The notes: a model not told the origin generated them from the sequence alone. DNA of 64,000 nt from Bifidobacteriaceae bacterium UBA2724 (GCA_002353815.1 DEKK01000003.1:200481-264480); one strand, 5' to 3'; shown: positions 51,231 through 61,027, numbered from the stretch's first letter. Numbers and translations: made by a program.

Positions 51231-51956
51231 ATGACATCGGACGAGAAGCGGCGCGCAGGCGCAGACCTCACTGAGACGCACGCCGAAGGGGCGCAAGCGG
51301 AAAGGACCGACTTCGGAAGCACCGGAGGGACCTGGGGCACTGCCGTTACCATTGCGCTGTTTTTCGTCGTGGCGCTGGTGTCGCTGTTGCTTGACCGCGT
51401 GACCAAACTCATCGCCATGGACCGGTTGGCCGATGGACGTTCCGTGCGCGTGCTGGGAGACCTGCTGGGGTTCAAGTTGTTGCTGAACCCCGGTGCCTCG
51501 TTGGGCATGGGGTCGAACAGCACAGCTGTTTTCGCCATTCTTGCCATGGTCGCCTGCATCGGCATCCTCGTGGCCGTGTGCTTCACCGGGTCGAAGGCGT
51601 GGACCGTGGCGCTGGCTCTGGCGTTCGCCGGAGCGCTGGGGAACCTCATCGACCGCATCGCATTTGCCCAGGGGTTCCTCGATGGGCGCGTGGTGGATTT
51701 CATCGACTATGGCTGGTCGGTGGGCAACGTCGCCGACATTGAGCTCGTCGTCGCCGCCGTGATGATCGTGCTGCTCATCTGCCTCGATGTGCCGTTCGGC
51801 AAGGGCGCCGCGAGCGACGGGACGCCCGATGGCAAGGATGGCGAAGCGGCCGACGCTGTGGCCGATGCCGATGCTCCGGCGGACGCTGACGGGGATCCGT
51901 CGGCGAACGGGGATGCTGCTGCGGCGATGGGCGGCGCGAAGGAGCGCAGGGCATGA
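51231..51956 (+). CDS. lspA: Lipoprotein signal peptidase (signal peptidase II)
   Basis: 241 residues from the ATG at 51231 (AAGGAGC upstream); the frame back to 50952 lies inside divIVA and is rejected. The core holds four membrane helices. The conserved motifs are LDRVTKLIA, LLLNPGASLGMG, AGALGNLIDRIAF (first catalytic Asp) and GRVVDFIDYGW (second). An N-terminal extension of about 35 residues and an acidic Ala/Asp-rich tail of about 55 residues are additions to the usual 160-residue enzyme. It removes signal peptides from lipoproteins. The stop overlaps rluD. Confidence 0.95.
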   Translation: MTSDEKRRAGADLTETHAEGAQAERTDFGSTGGTWGTAVTIALFFVVALVSLLLDRVTKLIAMDRLADGRSVRVLGDLLGFKLLLNPGASLGMGSNSTAVFAILAMVACIGILVAVCFTGSKAWTVALALAFAGALGNLIDRIAFAQGFLDGRVVDFIDYGWSVGNVADIELVVAAVMIVLLICLDVPFGKGAASDGTPDGKDGEAADAVADADAPADADGDPSANGDAAAAMGGAKERRA

Positions 51957-52882
51957 GCGTGGTTCCCGCACCTGATGCGCTGATTGGGAAGCGTCTTGAC
52001 GTCGCCGTGGGCAAAATGCTCGGTGTGTCGCGTTCCAAAGCGGCAGAGCTCATCGAGTCCGGGCAGGTCTCGGTCCTGGGAAGGGAGCTTGACAAAGCCG
52101 CGAAGCTGCTCGTCGGCGACATGGTCGACATCGAGCTGCACGAGGAACAGGACGTGCCCGAACCGGTGTGCGACGAGATGGAAGTCGTGTATGAGGACGA
52201 TGACATCGTGGTTGTCGACAAGCCGGTCGGCGTCGCTGCCCATGCCTCGGTGGGCTGGACCGGGCCCACGGTGCTCGGCAGCCTTCTGGCGCGTGGCGTG
52301 CACATCACGAGCATGGGGGCGCCGGGACGCCAAGGCATCGTCTCAAGGCTTGACGTGGGCACGTCGGGGCTCATGCTCGTGTGCAAATCCGACCTGGCAT
52401 ACAAAGAGATGCGCCGTCAGTTCTCGCACCATGAGGTGAAAAAAACGTATCACGCGGTAGTGCAAGGCAATCTCAAACAAGACAAGGCAACGATTGAGGC
52501 ACCCATCGGGCGAGACAAAGTAAGCGATTTTCGCTTCACCGTCACGCCGACGGGAAAAGAGGCCGTGACCCACTGGGACGTGCTCGAACGTTTCGGCGAG
52601 GCCACGCTGGTGTCGGTCAACCTGGAGACGGGTCGCACCCACCAGATCAGGGTGCATTTTTCGTCGATCGGACATCCGCTGGTCGGCGATCCCATGTACG
52701 GCGCCAACCCCAAGCTGTCCCGGGAACTGGGGCTCGACCGCCAGTGGCTCAATGCGACGATGCTGGATTTCAAACATCCCCGTACGCATATCAGCCAGCA
52801 TATCGAGTGCGGATATCCATCGGACCTGCGGCATGCGCTTGGCGAGCTGCGCCGTCGCGCGGCCGAGCGCGAGGCCGAGTGA
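51953..52882 (+). CDS. rluD: RluA/RluD-family pseudouridine synthase
   Basis: 309 residues, starting in an ATGA overlap with lspA, a pairing conserved in many Gram-positives. An S4 RNA-binding domain (GKRLDVAVGKMLGVSRSKAAELI) precedes the catalytic domain. The catalytic Asp is in VSRLDVGTSGLML (family form HRLDKxTSG), followed by KKTYHAVVQG and TGRTHQIRVHFSSIGHPLVGD. It isomerises specific rRNA uridines. The exact target (RluD versus another subtype) is not certain. Confidence 0.92.
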   Translation: MSVVPAPDALIGKRLDVAVGKMLGVSRSKAAELIESGQVSVLGRELDKAAKLLVGDMVDIELHEEQDVPEPVCDEMEVVYEDDDIVVVDKPVGVAAHASVGWTGPTVLGSLLARGVHITSMGAPGRQGIVSRLDVGTSGLMLVCKSDLAYKEMRRQFSHHEVKKTYHAVVQGNLKQDKATIEAPIGRDKVSDFRFTVTPTGKEAVTHWDVLERFGEATLVSVNLETGRTHQIRVHFSSIGHPLVGDPMYGANPKLSRELGLDRQWLNATMLDFKHPRTHISQHIECGYPSDLRHALGELRRRAAEREAE

Positions 52883-53061
52883 GCCGCGTCTGCGTTCGGC
52901 CGGCGGCGGATCGGAGTTTCGGGGTGCGGCCTGGCGGATGCAGAGGGGCGGGGGCGCCCGGACGCGACGTTCGTCCCTTCCTGCAACCGTTGCCATGACG
53001 GCGTATCCAGGGTGTTCGAGCGTGACACGCCCAACACACCTTGCAAATGCCCAACTGAATA

Positions 53062-53077
53062 TCGAACAGCTGTTCGA
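53062..53077. promoter_or_regulatory. LexA/SOS operator upstream of dnaE
   Basis: TCGAACAGCTGTTCGA is a perfect 16-base palindrome matching the actinobacterial SOS box TCGAAC-N4-GTTCGA. It ends 8 bases before the dnaE ATG, overlapping the probable -10/start region (GAATAG), so bound repressor would block initiation. Confidence 0.8.
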
Positions 53078-53085
53078 ATAGTAGC

Positions 53086-56000
53086 ATGGTGACCATGGCA
53101 CAGATCGCAAATGACTCATTCGTGAACCTGCACGTTCACACCGACTACTCCATCCTTGATGGTGCGGCGAAGATCGCCGATCTTGTGGACTACGTCAAGG
53201 AACTGGGGCAGACCGCCGTGGGCATCACCGACCACGGCAACATGCACGGCGCCTACGAGATGTGGAGCACTGCCGTCAAAGCCGGCATCAAGCCAATCAT
53301 CGGCATCGAGGCGTATGTGACGCCTGACACGGCCCGCCAAGACAAGACGCGAGTGCATTGGGGCACCGAGGACCAGCGATCCGACGACGTCTCCGGCGGC
53401 GGCGCCATCACGCATATGACCATGTGGGCCGAGAACGACGAAGGCCTCGTCAACCTCATGAAGGCCTCGTCGGTGGCCAACCTCGAAGGCCTGTTCGGCA
53501 AATGGCCGCGCATGGACAAAGAAGTGCTCAGCACCTATCACAAGGGCATCATCGCCACGACGGGGTGTCCGTCGGGCATCGTCCAGACCCGTCTTCGCCT
53601 GGGTCAGTTCGACGAGGCCCTGCGCGCCGCGGGGGAGTACCAGGACATCTTCGGCAAAGAGAACTACTACGTCGAGCTCATGGACCACGGTCTCGAGATC
53701 GAGCACCGCGTGCGCAACGGCCTGATCGAGATCGCGCGGAAGATCGGCGCGCCGCTCGTCGTCACCAACGACTCCCATTATGTGACCGCCGAAGGCGCCG
53801 ACGCCCAGGACGACATGCTCTGCATCAACTCGGGCGCCCGCAAGGACGACCCCGACCGCTTCAAGTTCAACGGAAGCGGCTATTACATCCGTTCGGCGCA
53901 GGAGATGCGCGAGATGTTCAAGGAGTTCCCCGAGGCCTGCGACAACACCTTGGAGATCGCCGAGCGCTGCAATGTCATGTTCGACGATCACGAAGACGGC
54001 GCGTTCATGCCGGAGTTCGACTGCCCCGAGGGATGGGACGCGACGTCGCTGTTCCTCAAGAAGGTGGACGACGGCCTCAAGGTGCGTTATCCGGACGGCG
54101 TGCCCGAGGAAGTGGCCAAGCAGGCCGATTACGAATGCGGCGTCATCTGCCAGATGCAGTTCTGCGGATACTTCCTCGTGGTGTCCGACTACATCAACTG
54201 GGCCAAGACGCATGGCGTGATGGTGGGACCGGGCCGAGGCTCCGCGGCAGGCTCCATGGTGTCGTACGCCATGGGCATCACCGAACTCGACCCGCTCAAG
54301 CACGGCCTCATCTTCGAGCGCTTCCTCAACCCAGAACGAGTGAGTCTGCCTGATATCGACGTCGATTTCGACCCCGAAGGCCGTATGAAGGTGCTCGAGT
54401 ACGTCACCCAGAAGTACGGGCGCGACAAGGTGGCGCAGTGCGTCACCTACGGCACCATCAAGACCAAGCAGGCGATCAAGGATTCCTCGCGCATCATGGG
54501 CTTCGAGTACGGCGTGGGCGACCGTCTGTGCAAGGCGCTTCCGCCGTCCGTCGGCGGCAAGGACATCAAGCTCAAGGACGTCTATAACCCTGACGCCCCG
54601 AGGTATTCCGAAGCCGAGGAGTTCCGTAAGCTCGTGTCCGAAAGCGAGGACTACAAACGCATCTACGACAAGGCGTGCGGCATCGAGGACCTGAACCGCC
54701 AGACCGGCGTCCACGCCTGCGCGACCATCATGGCATCGAACCCCATCACCGATACGGCGCCTTTGATGAAGCGCACCGATGGCACGGTGACCACCGCGTT
54801 CGAATACCACACGTGCGAAACGCTGGGCCTGGTCAAGATGGACTTCCTCGGCCTGGCCAACCTCACGGTCATGCGCGACACGATCGAGAACATCGAAATC
54901 AACCAGCACAAGCACATCGAGCTCGGGCAGATCCCCCTCGACGACAAAGAGACCTACCAGCTGCTGTCCCGCGGCGACACGCTGGGCGTGTTCCAGCTGG
55001 ATTCCGATGGCATGCGGGGCCTGCTCCGCCAGCTCAAGCCCGATAACTTCAACGATATCTCCGCACTCATCGCCCTGTACCGCCCGGGCCCGATGGATAT
55101 GAACTCGCATATCAACTACGCCAAGCGCAAGAACGGCCTGCAGGAGATCACCCCCATCCACCCCGAGGTCGATGAACCTCTCAAAGGGGTGCTCGGCGAG
55201 ACGTACGGTCTCATCGTGTACCAAGAGCAGGTGCAGTCCGCCGCACGAATCCTCGCGGGGTATTCGCTGGGACGTGCAGATGTGCTCCGACGAGCCATGG
55301 GCAAGAAGAAGCCCGAGGTGCTGGCCAAGGAACAGGGGCCGTTCTTCCAAGGCATGATGGACCACGGCTACAGCCGCGAGGCCGCGCAGGCCGTGTGGGA
55401 CGTGTTCCTGCCGTTCGCGGGCTACGCGTTCAACAAGGCCCATTCCGCGGCTTACGGTTTGATTTCGTACTGGACCGCCTATCTCAAGACGCATTACCCC
55501 GTGGAGTTCATGGCGGCCCTGCTGCAGAACGAACGCGACAACAAAGACAAGACCGCCCTGTACTTGGGCGAGGCGCGTCGCATGGGCATCCATGTGCTGC
55601 AGCCGGACATCAACGAATCGGTGTCGCATTATTCGGCAGTCGGCGACATCGTCCGTTTCGGCTTGGGCGCCATTCGCAACGTGGGCGACAAGGTCGTGGA
55701 AGACATCGTCAAGGAGCGCAACGAGAACGGCAAGTTCACCGATTTCCTCGACTTCGTCAAGCGCGTGCCCATCACGGTGCTCAACAAGCGCGTCATCGAA
55801 TCGCTGATCAAAGGCGGTGCGTTCGACTCGCTGAACCCGAACCGACGCGCCCTGTTCACCGTGTCGGGGGAGGCCATCGACCAGTATGTGCCCATCAAGC
55901 GCCATGAAGCCGAAGGGGTGTTCGACCTGTTCAGCGTCATGGGCGATGACGACAACAAGGAGGTCCTCAAGGACGCCCTGATCTCGATCCCCGACATTCC

Positions 56001-56652
56001 AGACTGGGACAAGCACACGCGTCTGACGTTCGAACGCGACATGCTCGGGCTGTATGTCTCGGACCATCCGCTCAACGGCATGTCCGCGGTGCTCGACCGC
56101 ATGAGCGACGTTTCGATAGCCAAGGCCATCGAGATGGGGCACCAGGCCGGCGACCATGCCAACGACATCCGTGTCGCCATCGCCGGGCTTATCACCGACG
56201 TCACCCGAAAGGTGAACAAGAAAGGCATCCCGTGGGCCATCATCACCGTGGAGGACCTTGACGCATCGATCCACTGCATGTGCTTCAACCCGATGTATCC
56301 GAAGGTGCAAGACAAACTCATGCAGGACAACCTCGTGCGGGTCAGCGGTTCGCTGTCCGCCCGTGACGACGAGGTGGAGATGCGCGCCAACGACGTGGAG
56401 CTGATCCACGCTGACGCTGCCGACGATCCGCTGGAGATCACCCTGGCCTGGTCCCAATGCTCGTTGGACAACCTGACCAAGCTGGCGGCCGTGTTGCAAC
56501 GGCACAGCGGTCTGAGCCCCGTCAAGCTGACCATTGAATGCAACGATGGCAAGCTCTACCATCTGGCCGCGGGGGACAGGTTCCGCGTCGATAGGGATTC
56601 GTCGATCTTCGGCGAGATCAAGGCGCTTTTCGGCCCGCGCTGCATCGCCTGA
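53086..56652 (+). CDS. dnaE: DNA polymerase III alpha subunit
   Basis: 1188 residues from the ATG at 53086 (a second ATG three codons on is also possible). The PHP domain begins FVNLHVHTDYSILDGAAKI. The polymerase active site contains VGPGRGSAAGSMVSYA, PDIDVDFDPEGR (catalytic Asp about 423 and 425) and KMDFLGLANL. The tandem helix-hairpin-helix region, FNKAHSAAYGLISYWTAYLK, and a C-terminal OB fold (IRVAIAGLITDVTRKVNKKG) follow. It is the replicative polymerase of the DnaE1 type. No ribosome-binding site is visible; a very short leader and SOS control are suggested by the operator. Confidence 0.97.
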   Translation: MVTMAQIANDSFVNLHVHTDYSILDGAAKIADLVDYVKELGQTAVGITDHGNMHGAYEMWSTAVKAGIKPIIGIEAYVTPDTARQDKTRVHWGTEDQRSDDVSGGGAITHMTMWAENDEGLVNLMKASSVANLEGLFGKWPRMDKEVLSTYHKGIIATTGCPSGIVQTRLRLGQFDEALRAAGEYQDIFGKENYYVELMDHGLEIEHRVRNGLIEIARKIGAPLVVTNDSHYVTAEGADAQDDMLCINSGARKDDPDRFKFNGSGYYIRSAQEMREMFKEFPEACDNTLEIAERCNVMFDDHEDGAFMPEFDCPEGWDATSLFLKKVDDGLKVRYPDGVPEEVAKQADYECGVICQMQFCGYFLVVSDYINWAKTHGVMVGPGRGSAAGSMVSYAMGITELDPLKHGLIFERFLNPERVSLPDIDVDFDPEGRMKVLEYVTQKYGRDKVAQCVTYGTIKTKQAIKDSSRIMGFEYGVGDRLCKALPPSVGGKDIKLKDVYNPDAPRYSEAEEFRKLVSESEDYKRIYDKACGIEDLNRQTGVHACATIMASNPITDTAPLMKRTDGTVTTAFEYHTCETLGLVKMDFLGLANLTVMRDTIENIEINQHKHIELGQIPLDDKETYQLLSRGDTLGVFQLDSDGMRGLLRQLKPDNFNDISALIALYRPGPMDMNSHINYAKRKNGLQEITPIHPEVDEPLKGVLGETYGLIVYQEQVQSAARILAGYSLGRADVLRRAMGKKKPEVLAKEQGPFFQGMMDHGYSREAAQAVWDVFLPFAGYAFNKAHSAAYGLISYWTAYLKTHYPVEFMAALLQNERDNKDKTALYLGEARRMGIHVLQPDINESVSHYSAVGDIVRFGLGAIRNVGDKVVEDIVKERNENGKFTDFLDFVKRVPITVLNKRVIESLIKGGAFDSLNPNRRALFTVSGEAIDQYVPIKRHEAEGVFDLFSVMGDDDNKEVLKDALISIPDIPDWDKHTRLTFERDMLGLYVSDHPLNGMSAVLDRMSDVSIAKAIEMGHQAGDHANDIRVAIAGLITDVTRKVNKKGIPWAIITVEDLDASIHCMCFNPMYPKVQDKLMQDNLVRVSGSLSARDDEVEMRANDVELIHADAADDPLEITLAWSQCSLDNLTKLAAVLQRHSGLSPVKLTIECNDGKLYHLAAGDRFRVDRDSSIFGEIKALFGPRCIA

Positions 56653-56788
56653 TCCGCGCCGGCCGCAGCGTCGCCGCAGGCGGGACGAGGTTCGTTTCCG
56701 TCCAGTGCGGCGTGGCGGCGTTGGCTAAGGGTCCGCGCACAGGCGGCCGGGGGATCGGCGCGCGGGTGGGCGAGGAATCCAAGAACGG

Positions 56789-56823
56789 ACGGGCGGGAGC
56801 GTTTCCGCGTTCCACCCGCCCGT
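56789..56823 (+). terminator. Hairpin after dnaE
   Basis: ACGGGCGGG (56789-56797) and CCCGCCCGT (56815-56823) form a 9-bp GC-rich stem. No T-run follows. Confidence 0.45.
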
Positions 56824-56884
56824 GCGCGCTCCGACCGGGAGGATATCTCGGCGTTGTGCGGGCTTTGCGCTAGGGTAGTGGATT

Positions 56885-58234
56885 ATGAGCAACGAGAATG
56901 TCACGGATTCCGATACCGAATACGGGTTCGACCTCGGAGAAATGACCGCCTGGCGCGATAAAAGGCTGAAGGTCATCAGGGCGATCATCGTCGTTGTGAC
57001 GGTCGTCGTCGTCCTTATCGTCGCCGGCGTCGCTCTCCGCCACTGGCGCGGCGGCAGCGGCACGAACCAGGCCGAACTCTATGATTCCAACATCGAAGCA
57101 GTGTCGAATTCGCGTGCTGACATGAGCTCCGTGCTCAATACCTCCCAGAGCGCCATCGATCTGTTGCAGAAATACACGACCGACTCCACCTCTGTCGAAA
57201 GCTTCGCCAGCCTTCGCACTCAGGGGCAGAAACTTCTTGACGAAGCCCCGTCTTACTACACGACGCAGCCGCACACCCAATCCCAGTACGTGACCGCGAA
57301 CAACGATCTCGAGACGTACAGCAACCGCCTGACGAATATGACGGGCCAGATCCGCGAGGCGATGCAGACCGCCGGCAAGGGCGAAGTCGAAACCGGCGTG
57401 AATTCCGCCATGTCCACGTTGCAGTCCAGCACGACCACCGCACAGGCTCTCGTCTCGGACTACAACGGGCAGACCGAATCGTCGCAGGCCACGGTGACGG
57501 GCGGTTACATCGCCTCCTTGAACGAGAACATCTCGCAGGCGCAATCCGATCTCGACGCCTACGACAGCTCCGCCGCGCCCTACGTGCTGCTTCAGCAGCG
57601 CCAGACGTTCGAAAACGACAACCAGACCCTCATCGATTCCTACAACTCCATGTCGGCCGCATACAAATCCGCCAAGGGCAAGGGCGGGGTGTCCGGGAAG
57701 GCGCAATTCGCCGTGAACAATTCCCAGGTCCCCAGCGGTCTGCGCGGCACATGGCAGGTGAGCGGCGATGACAGCGTCACCGTGACTTTCACTAGCGACA
57801 GTGTGCAGATCAATGACACGGTGAAGAACGCGTCGTCTTCATCCTCCTCGACGCCGGCATCAGCCGCCAAGAAGATCCAGGCCGCCTATGCACTCGCGCC
57901 TGGGCAGCGCACTGATTTCGGCGGAAGTCCCATGGCGGCGTGGACGCTGAAAGGCTACGGGATCGACCCCATCAGCGACATCACCGTCGTGCTGTACCAG
58001 GTCGGCGACGGCAGCGATTCGTCGGTGTTCCTCGGCTTCTACCAGACAGGACACGTGTGGAAGCTCACCACAACGGCAGACACCTCCGCCCTCGTCACCA
58101 GTGACAGCTCCGAGGCGTCCTCCGCCGATGCCACGTCGTCCACGGACGCCGCAGGCACGGCCGGCGGCACAACATCCGACACGTCCACGGATTCCACCGA
58201 TGCGACGGGCGCCACGGGCACGTCAGGCAACTGA
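56885..58234 (+). CDS. Membrane-anchored protein of unknown function
   Basis: 449 residues, not recognised. A cytoplasmic stretch of about 34 residues precedes one transmembrane segment (about 36-55, AIIVVVTVVVVLIVAGVAL). A helical Ser/Thr/Gln/Asn-rich region (about 65-265) with predicted coiled-coil character follows. A beta-rich domain (about 280-400) starts GLRGTWQVSGDDSVTVTFTSD, resembling small ligand-binding or lipocalin-like repeats of secreted actinobacterial proteins. The C-terminal 45 residues are Ser/Thr/Ala/Asp/Gly repeats. No ribosome-binding site is evident; TAGGGT 8 bases upstream suggests a leaderless transcript. It sits between dnaE and hisD with no evident functional link. 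Confidence 0.7.
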   Translation: MSNENVTDSDTEYGFDLGEMTAWRDKRLKVIRAIIVVVTVVVVLIVAGVALRHWRGGSGTNQAELYDSNIEAVSNSRADMSSVLNTSQSAIDLLQKYTTDSTSVESFASLRTQGQKLLDEAPSYYTTQPHTQSQYVTANNDLETYSNRLTNMTGQIREAMQTAGKGEVETGVNSAMSTLQSSTTTAQALVSDYNGQTESSQATVTGGYIASLNENISQAQSDLDAYDSSAAPYVLLQQRQTFENDNQTLIDSYNSMSAAYKSAKGKGGVSGKAQFAVNNSQVPSGLRGTWQVSGDDSVTVTFTSDSVQINDTVKNASSSSSSTPASAAKKIQAAYALAPGQRTDFGGSPMAAWTLKGYGIDPISDITVVLYQVGDGSDSSVFLGFYQTGHVWKLTTTADTSALVTSDSSEASSADATSSTDAAGTAGGTTSDTSTDSTDATGATGTSGN

Positions 58235-58450
58235 TGCGTCGGGAGACCGACACGTCGAGTGGCTGAGTCCCGTCGCTCCGCGGTCCTGCTGAGCAGACCC
58301 GGCGGCATCCAAGCGGCTGTCGCCTTCCATCAGGCGGGGGCCGCGGCGGTGACGAGTGCCCATCCGCCCTGCATGACACGCCCGCGGCACACGTTCCGCG
58401 CGACGTGTCCACAGTGTGTAGCGGACCCGCCCCGTGTCGGCTTTCGTCTC

Positions 58451-58456
58451 TATACT
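58451..58456 (+). promoter_or_regulatory. -10 element of the his operon, leaderless start
   Basis: TATACT ends 7 bases before the hisD ATG at 58464, so transcription should begin at or next to the start codon. No ribosome-binding site is present. Confidence 0.55.
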
Positions 58457-58463
58457 CGTCTTT

Positions 58464-59870
58464 ATGACAACTGCGGAAGACATCACCATCAGAACCATTG
58501 ATCTGCGCGGGCAGAAGCTGTCCCGCGCCGAACTGCTCAAGGCCATGCCGCGCGCCGCCATGGGTGTCGGCGAAGCGACCGAGCTCGTCAAGCCGATCCT
58601 CGAGAACGTGCAGAAGAACGGCGCGGCCGCATTGCGCGACTACGCCGAGAAGTTCGACCATGTCCGTCCCAAGAACCTGCGCGTGCCCAAGGACGCCATG
58701 CTCAAGGCTCTTGAGAACCTCGACCCCCGCGTGCGTGCGGCGATCGAGGAATCCGTGCGTCGCTGCCGCAAGGTGAGCGCGTCGCAGGTGCCGCATGATT
58801 TCCACACCGACCTGGCCGATGGCGCCCGTGTCGCCGAGCGCTGGATCCCCGTGCAGCGCGTGGGCCTGTACGTGCCCGGCGGCAAGGCCGTCTATCCGTC
58901 CTCCGTCATCATGAACGTCGTGCCGGCCCAGGCCGCAGGCGTTGAATCCCTCGCCATCGCGACCCCGCCGAGCAAGACCGACCCCGAGGGCCTTCCCGCG
59001 CAGTCCATCCTCGCGACCTGCGCCATCCTGGGCGTCGACGAGGTCTACGCCGTGGGCGGCGCCCAGGCCATCGCCATGTTCGCGTTCGGCGCCAAGGGCT
59101 CCGAGCCGCAGGATGGTGAGATCCTGTGCGAGCCGGTCGACAAGATCACCGGCCCGGGCAACATCTTCGTCGCCACCGCCAAGCACCTCGTGGCAGGCTC
59201 CGTCGGCATCGACGCCGAGGCCGGCCCCACCGAGATCGCGATCCTCGCCGACAAGACCGCCAATCCGAAGTTCGTGGCCGCCGACCTCATCGGGCAGGCC
59301 GAGCACGACGAGCTCGCCGGTTCCGTGCTCATCACCGATTCGGAAGACCTCGCCGATGCCGTGCGCAAGGAGCTGCAGGCCCGCGTGCCGCGCACCGAAC
59401 ACGCCGAGCGCATCCAGAAGTCCCTGTCCGGCTCGCAGTCCGGCGTGATCCTGACCGACGACCTTGACCAGTCCATCGACGTGGCCAACGCCTACGCCGC
59501 CGAGCACCTCGAAATCCAGACCGCCGACCCCGATGCCACAATCGCGCGTATCCGCAATGCCGGCGCCATCTTCCGCGGCCCGTATTCACCGGTCCCGCTG
59601 GGCGACTACATGTCGGGCTCCAACCACGTGCTTCCCACCGGCGGCACCGCCCGCTATGCCGCGGGACTTGGCGTGCACACCTTCATGAAGCCCGTCGAGG
59701 TCATCGAATACGACGAGAAGGGCCTCAAGGAGCTTGCCGCCCGCATCAACGACTTCGCCGTGCAGGAAGACCTTCCGGGCCACGGCGAGTGCGTGCTCAC
59801 CCGCTTCGTCAAGGATCCGTATGACAAGGCCACGCTGGAGCAGCAGGAGCAGGAGGCCGGACTGCGATGA
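58464..59870 (+). CDS. hisD: Histidinol dehydrogenase
   Basis: 468 residues from the ATG at 58464; an ATG at 58434 lies upstream of the -10 and is rejected. It oxidises L-histidinol to L-histidine in two NAD-dependent steps. Signatures are RVGLYVPGGKAVYPSSVIMN, AYAVGGAQAIAM (as VYAVGGAQAIAMFAFG), KITGPGNIFV, the zinc/catalytic GQAEHDELAGS, EHLEIQ and the C-terminal DLPGHGECVLTRF. First gene of the his operon; its stop overlaps hisC (ATGA). Confidence 0.97.
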   Translation: MTTAEDITIRTIDLRGQKLSRAELLKAMPRAAMGVGEATELVKPILENVQKNGAAALRDYAEKFDHVRPKNLRVPKDAMLKALENLDPRVRAAIEESVRRCRKVSASQVPHDFHTDLADGARVAERWIPVQRVGLYVPGGKAVYPSSVIMNVVPAQAAGVESLAIATPPSKTDPEGLPAQSILATCAILGVDEVYAVGGAQAIAMFAFGAKGSEPQDGEILCEPVDKITGPGNIFVATAKHLVAGSVGIDAEAGPTEIAILADKTANPKFVAADLIGQAEHDELAGSVLITDSEDLADAVRKELQARVPRTEHAERIQKSLSGSQSGVILTDDLDQSIDVANAYAAEHLEIQTADPDATIARIRNAGAIFRGPYSPVPLGDYMSGSNHVLPTGGTARYAAGLGVHTFMKPVEVIEYDEKGLKELAARINDFAVQEDLPGHGECVLTRFVKDPYDKATLEQQEQEAGLR

Positions 59871-61027
59871 GCATCCCCGCCAACCTTCCGCTGCGCAACG
59901 ACCTCGCCGGCGAGGAACCGTATGGCGCTCCGCAGCTTGACGTCCCGGTGTGCCTCAACGTCAACGAGAACCCCTATGCGCCCAGCCAGGCAGTCGTCGA
60001 CAGCATCGTGGAGCGCGTCCGCGCCGTCGCCCCGACGCTCAACAGGTACCCTGACCGCGAGCACATGGAACTGCGCGCAGCCCTCGCGACGTATCTCAAG
60101 AAGGAATCCGGGGTGGACCTCGAACCCGAGCAGGTGTGGGCCGCCAACGGTTCCAACGAGATCATGCTGCAGATCTTCCAGGCGTTCGGCGGCCCCGGCC
60201 GCACCGCCCTCGGATTCGCCCCGACGTATTCGATGTATCCCGAATATGCGCGTGACACGTTCACCGCATGGAAGACCATCGCCCGCAAGCCCGAGCCAGG
60301 CTTCGAACTTGACGTCGACGCCGCGGTGAAGGCGATCGCCGACGTCAAGCCGTCCATCGTGCTCATCACGAGCCCGAACAACCCGACCGGCACCCCGGCG
60401 ACCATCGACGACATCGAGGCATTGCTCGAAGCCTGCGAGAAGGCAGACGTGGCGGGGGCACCCAAGGGCGCCCACCCGCTGCTCGTGGTCGACGAGGCCT
60501 ACACCGAGTTCCGCCGCCCCGGCGAGCCCAGCGCCACGACGCTCATCGCGGGACATGACAACCTGGCGGTGAGCCGCACCATGTCCAAGGCATTCGCCTA
60601 CGCGGGCGCACGCCTCGGCTACATCGCGGCGAACACCGGCGTCATCGACTCGCTGCGCATCGTGCGCATGCCGTACCACCTCAGCGCCGTCACGCAGGCC
60701 GTGGCGCTCGCCGCTCTCGATCACACCGACGAGCAGCTGGCGCAGGTGGGGCATCTGCGTGACATCCGCGACGGTCTCGTCGACTGGTTCCGCAAGCAGA
60801 CCTACAAGGGCACGCCCCTGGAAGTCGCCGACACAGACTCCAACTTCGTCTACTTCGGAGTGTTCGACGACCGCGAGTTCATCTTCGACGAACTGCTCAA
60901 ACGCGGCGTGCTCATCCGCGACGTCGGTCCCGACGGCTGGCTCCGCGTGTGCATGGGCACCGATGACGAAATCGAGACCTTCAAGTCCGCGTTCCTCGAG
61001 GTTCTGCGCCTCGCCGAGCAGCGATAA
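59867..61027 (+). CDS. hisC: Histidinol-phosphate aminotransferase
   Basis: 386 residues, start in an ATGA overlap with hisD. Class II PLP-dependent fold: LNVNENPYAPS opens the domain, NRYPDREHMELRAAL follows, and the substrate/PLP region reads WAANGSNEIMLQIFQAFGGPG. SPNNPTGTPA, VVDEAYTEF and the PLP-lysine motif SRTMSKAFAYAGARLGY (Lys about residue 240) complete it. It transaminates imidazole-acetol phosphate. Confidence 0.96.
   Translation: MSIPANLPLRNDLAGEEPYGAPQLDVPVCLNVNENPYAPSQAVVDSIVERVRAVAPTLNRYPDREHMELRAALATYLKKESGVDLEPEQVWAANGSNEIMLQIFQAFGGPGRTALGFAPTYSMYPEYARDTFTAWKTIARKPEPGFELDVDAAVKAIADVKPSIVLITSPNNPTGTPATIDDIEALLEACEKADVAGAPKGAHPLLVVDEAYTEFRRPGEPSATTLIAGHDNLAVSRTMSKAFAYAGARLGYIAANTGVIDSLRIVRMPYHLSAVTQAVALAALDHTDEQLAQVGHLRDIRDGLVDWFRKQTYKGTPLEVADTDSNFVYFGVFDDREFIFDELLKRGVLIRDVGPDGWLRVCMGTDDEIETFKSAFLEVLRLAEQR

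Noticed and set aside
53116..56562. 1148-residue open frame opposite dnaE
   Set aside because: Shadow of a highly biased coding sequence; no recognisable motif, and dnaE is complete on the other strand.
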